The position numbers and the translations under genes are program-made. Under the pieces are notes generated by a model. The model was not told the origin of the DNA and did no database searches. It saw only the letters and a list, made by a program, of their open reading frames with translations. Below are positions 62,380-64,000 of a DNA stretch of 64,000 bases, one piece after another. Each line of letters starts with the position of its first letter. Within the stretch, counting starts at the first letter, position 1. Origin of the DNA: Bacillota bacterium (GTDB taxonomy: Bacteria > Bacillota > Clostridia > Lachnospirales > Lachnospiraceae); NCBI GenBank assembly GCA_023411215.1, contig JAEYOY010000043.1:31038-95037 (forward strand), read 5' to 3'.

Positions 62380-63300
62380 CTATAGCCTATTAAAATTCTT
62401 CAGATAACGCATGTTCCTAATCACAAGCTCGCCCTTCCACCAACTCTTTGAGATTGCCCATTCCTCGGGGTAGGCTTCCCATCCCCAGGTCACATCCCAT
62501 AGGCCCTCCTGATTACGATTATCCCGGAGGAAATCACATTCAAAGGCTGCAACCTCTTTATTATCCTCATAGAAGATACTATCCGGTGATTTGAAGAACT
62601 GTGAGGGCTTACAGACATAAGAAGTGGCCCAGATAGAAGTGTCTTTCGTTATTGCCGCCTGAACCAGAGCCATTAGCTTCTGTCTCATCATCTCATGATC
62701 TATGATCTCGGTTATCTTCGCCTGCTCCAGGTAGTCCAGAAGCGCTATATAACAATTCAAGGTATGCATATCAATCTCCGACGCTTGAAGTAGATAAGCC
62801 AGCGCTTCCTTTGCAATATGGGTACATTTTTCAAAAAGCTTTGAATTCTTATCCCCATAACAAAGCCCGAATCCGGCTAAACCTGCCGTTGGATTGTATG
62901 GATTATGATTCGAATATGAGTGACCATACTCCCACCAAGCTGCATGAGGATAATCATTGTTACTTGGTATATTACTCAACCAAAACTCCCCCTCCATATC
63001 CTTCCCGCTGGCGAGATAGCTTACGATCCCCTGGATAATCGGATGCTCACGGTCTGCAAAACCGATCTCTCTTAATATTTCAATTGCATGGAATACTTGT
63101 ATCGGAGCAGAATTCGGATTCCAGGCATCTGCCTCCAGTGCATGTCCGAAGCCCCCATCCTCATTCTGATAGGTGGATAGGATATTAACTATAGTTTCCT
63201 TACTCCCCTCTTCAAAATGATACTGCCAACGAGCTAATTCCATTGGTCTCGCATTGCGGTACATCCAATTACGAACCTTCTCATATAAATTATTTTGCAT
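62380..63300 (-). CDS. Alpha/alpha-toroid (prenyltransferase/squalene-cyclase-repeat-like) protein of unknown function
   Basis: A 306-residue cytosolic protein. Repeated helical segments and the QNEDGGFGHALEADAWNP motif are like the QxxDGGFG repeats of alpha/alpha-toroid proteins (prenyltransferase beta subunits and squalene cyclases). The catalytic DXDD of cyclases is absent. WDVTWGWEAYPEEWAISKSWWKG near the C-terminus is Trp-rich and typical of an unassigned Firmicutes family. The ATG at 63300 is used; upstream TTG and GTG codons lack support. The function is unknown. Confidence 0.72.
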   Translation of the reverse strand: MQNNLYEKVRNWMYRNARPMELARWQYHFEEGSKETIVNILSTYQNEDGGFGHALEADAWNPNSAPIQVFHAIEILREIGFADREHPIIQGIVSYLASGKDMEGEFWLSNIPSNNDYPHAAWWEYGHSYSNHNPYNPTAGLAGFGLCYGDKNSKLFEKCTHIAKEALAYLLQASEIDMHTLNCYIALLDYLEQAKITEIIDHEMMRQKLMALVQAAITKDTSIWATSYVCKPSQFFKSPDSIFYEDNKEVAAFECDFLRDNRNQEGLWDVTWGWEAYPEEWAISKSWWKGELVIRNMRYLKNFNRL

Positions 63301-63386
63301 CAACACTTACCCCAACCCTTCCATCAAATTAGAGGTACTCTTACGATCTTTTGTTACCTCTCATACATCTCCGTACACTCATCCGC

Positions 63387-63803
63387 TTATAATGACTTTG
63401 CTGTATTACTCCTTTGTCTATACGGCTCCTCTACATTATCCTCTTCTAAGATTGTGAGCTTCTCTCTATCCATCTTACGAAGTCGCTTGACCGCTTCCTC
63501 ATAGGAGATATCAATCATATCCCAGATCAGCCTTTCGTCCAGCCCTCTGTCTAAGTATACGGTATTCTTATAGGGTTTTTGACGATCCGGGCAATGGTAG
63601 CCGACGATGACCACCCCTGGATAGCTCTTTCGATAATAATCCGACAACACCGGCTCACACCTCAGAGTAAGCTTCCCTTCCGGATACCATTCTAAGAAGA
63701 TCCGATTACCCACTTTATAGCAGATCGGAAAGGGTCCAAAGGGAGTGTCCATAAAGGCACCTGTTTTGGTCATACAGTAATTATTAATTTCCTCGTAGGT
63801 CAT
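63387..63803 (-). CDS. MmcQ/YjbR-family protein
   Basis: A 138-residue protein of the MmcQ/YjbR family (DNA-binding-like fold of uncertain role). The opening MTYEEINNYCMTKTGAFMDTPFG and the CYKVGNRIFLEWYP, LRCEPVLSDYYRKSYPGV and NTVYLDRGLDERLIWDMI segments match. AAAGGAGAAGCT precedes the ATG at 63803, so the longer frame from 63857 is not used. The C-terminal 20 residues are an acidic extension. Biological function is unknown. Confidence 0.88.
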   Translation of the reverse strand: MTYEEINNYCMTKTGAFMDTPFGPFPICYKVGNRIFLEWYPEGKLTLRCEPVLSDYYRKSYPGVVIVGYHCPDRQKPYKNTVYLDRGLDERLIWDMIDISYEEAVKRLRKMDREKLTILEEDNVEEPYRQRSNTAKSL

Positions 63804-63874
63804 AGCTTCTCCTTTCAAGGAAGACCTATGCAACCGATCTATCTTATGGATTTGCAAATGTCTATAGCCTTATT

Positions 63875-64000
63875 AATCGAGTAGGAGGCGGTGATTAACC
63901 GCCGTCCTCTCACAGCACCGTGCGTACCGTTCGGTACACGGCGCTTTCAATAGTTGACATGCACAGACTGATATGCAATGGCCAAGTCATAAAAGCCATT
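63875..64000 (-). mobile_element. 3' end of a group II intron (truncated by the window)
   Basis: On the minus strand, domain V is seen at about 63913-63946 as AAGCGCCGTG, TACC-gaac-GGTA and CACGGTGCT, with the AGC catalytic triad. It is followed by a domain VI hairpin (GGCGGT with ACCGCC inside AGGA/TCCT) and the CCTACTCGAT end that contains the bulged branch-point A. The rest of the intron, including any reverse-transcriptase gene, lies beyond the window. Confidence 0.85.

Noticed and set aside
1..64000. CRISPR arrays, tRNA or rRNA genes, prophage or integrative elements
   Set aside because: No regularly spaced direct repeats, no tRNA cloverleaf or CCA-ended gene, and no integrase or phage structural genes were recognised apart from the intron end at the right edge.

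Overview
The window looks like chromosomal DNA of a strictly anaerobic, spore-forming, plant-polysaccharide-degrading clostridium of the Lachnospiraceae type, close in character to Lachnoclostridium (Clostridium) phytofermentans. That placement is an inference. It rests on low GC, strong AGGAGG-type ribosome sites, AddAB, a CIRCE-controlled groESL, alpha/beta-SASP and SleB-type genes, intracellular cellobiose phosphorylase, a GH8 exo-oligoxylanase and a xylB/xylR pair. No rRNA or tRNA genes were seen.

Layout. 0-6.4 kb: SLC13/ArsB-like permease, a lipoprotein, an LCP cell-wall ligase, then a metB-like/patB pair for sulfur amino acids. 6.5-15.6 kb: sugar block, with cellobiose phosphorylase, Rex exo-oligoxylanase, Hsp33, a methyltransferase, xylulokinase and its divergent ROK regulator XylR with a well-placed operator. 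15.6-24.8 kb: HAD protein, SASP, AddA and AddB. 24.3-31.6 kb: DegV, NAD synthetase, a double GNAT, a 6S RNA gene with its own promoter and terminator, and a sensor kinase/response regulator pair. 32-40.3 kb: Ig-like secreted protein, glyoxalase, two kinase-like proteins, and carAB behind a leader peptide that overlaps an intrinsic terminator. 40.6-46 kb: two tandem paralogues with peptidoglycan-binding repeats, a 325-bp palindrome, a deacetylase remnant, thiT with a TPP riboswitch, and an amidase. 46-56.7 kb: MocR regulator, two aldo/keto reductases, an orphan membrane module, groESL, two zinc-ribbon proteins and glnS. 57-64 kb: SleB hydrolase, DUF3810 protein, metNIQ behind a Met/Cys-rich leader peptide and attenuator, an alpha/alpha-toroid protein, an MmcQ protein, and the 3' end of a group II intron that runs off the window.

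How it fits together. Cellobiose phosphorylase, Rex and XylB are the cytosolic ends of cellulose and xylan use: phosphorolysis of cellobiose, release of xylose from xylo-oligosaccharides, and phosphorylation of xylulose. Sulfur amino acids appear in the metB/patB pair and in metNIQ import. The most unusual content lies between genes: two attenuation-type leader peptides (metNIQ and carAB), a 6S RNA, and a set of long palindromic elements, two of which (6.42 and 35.7 kb) share a core.
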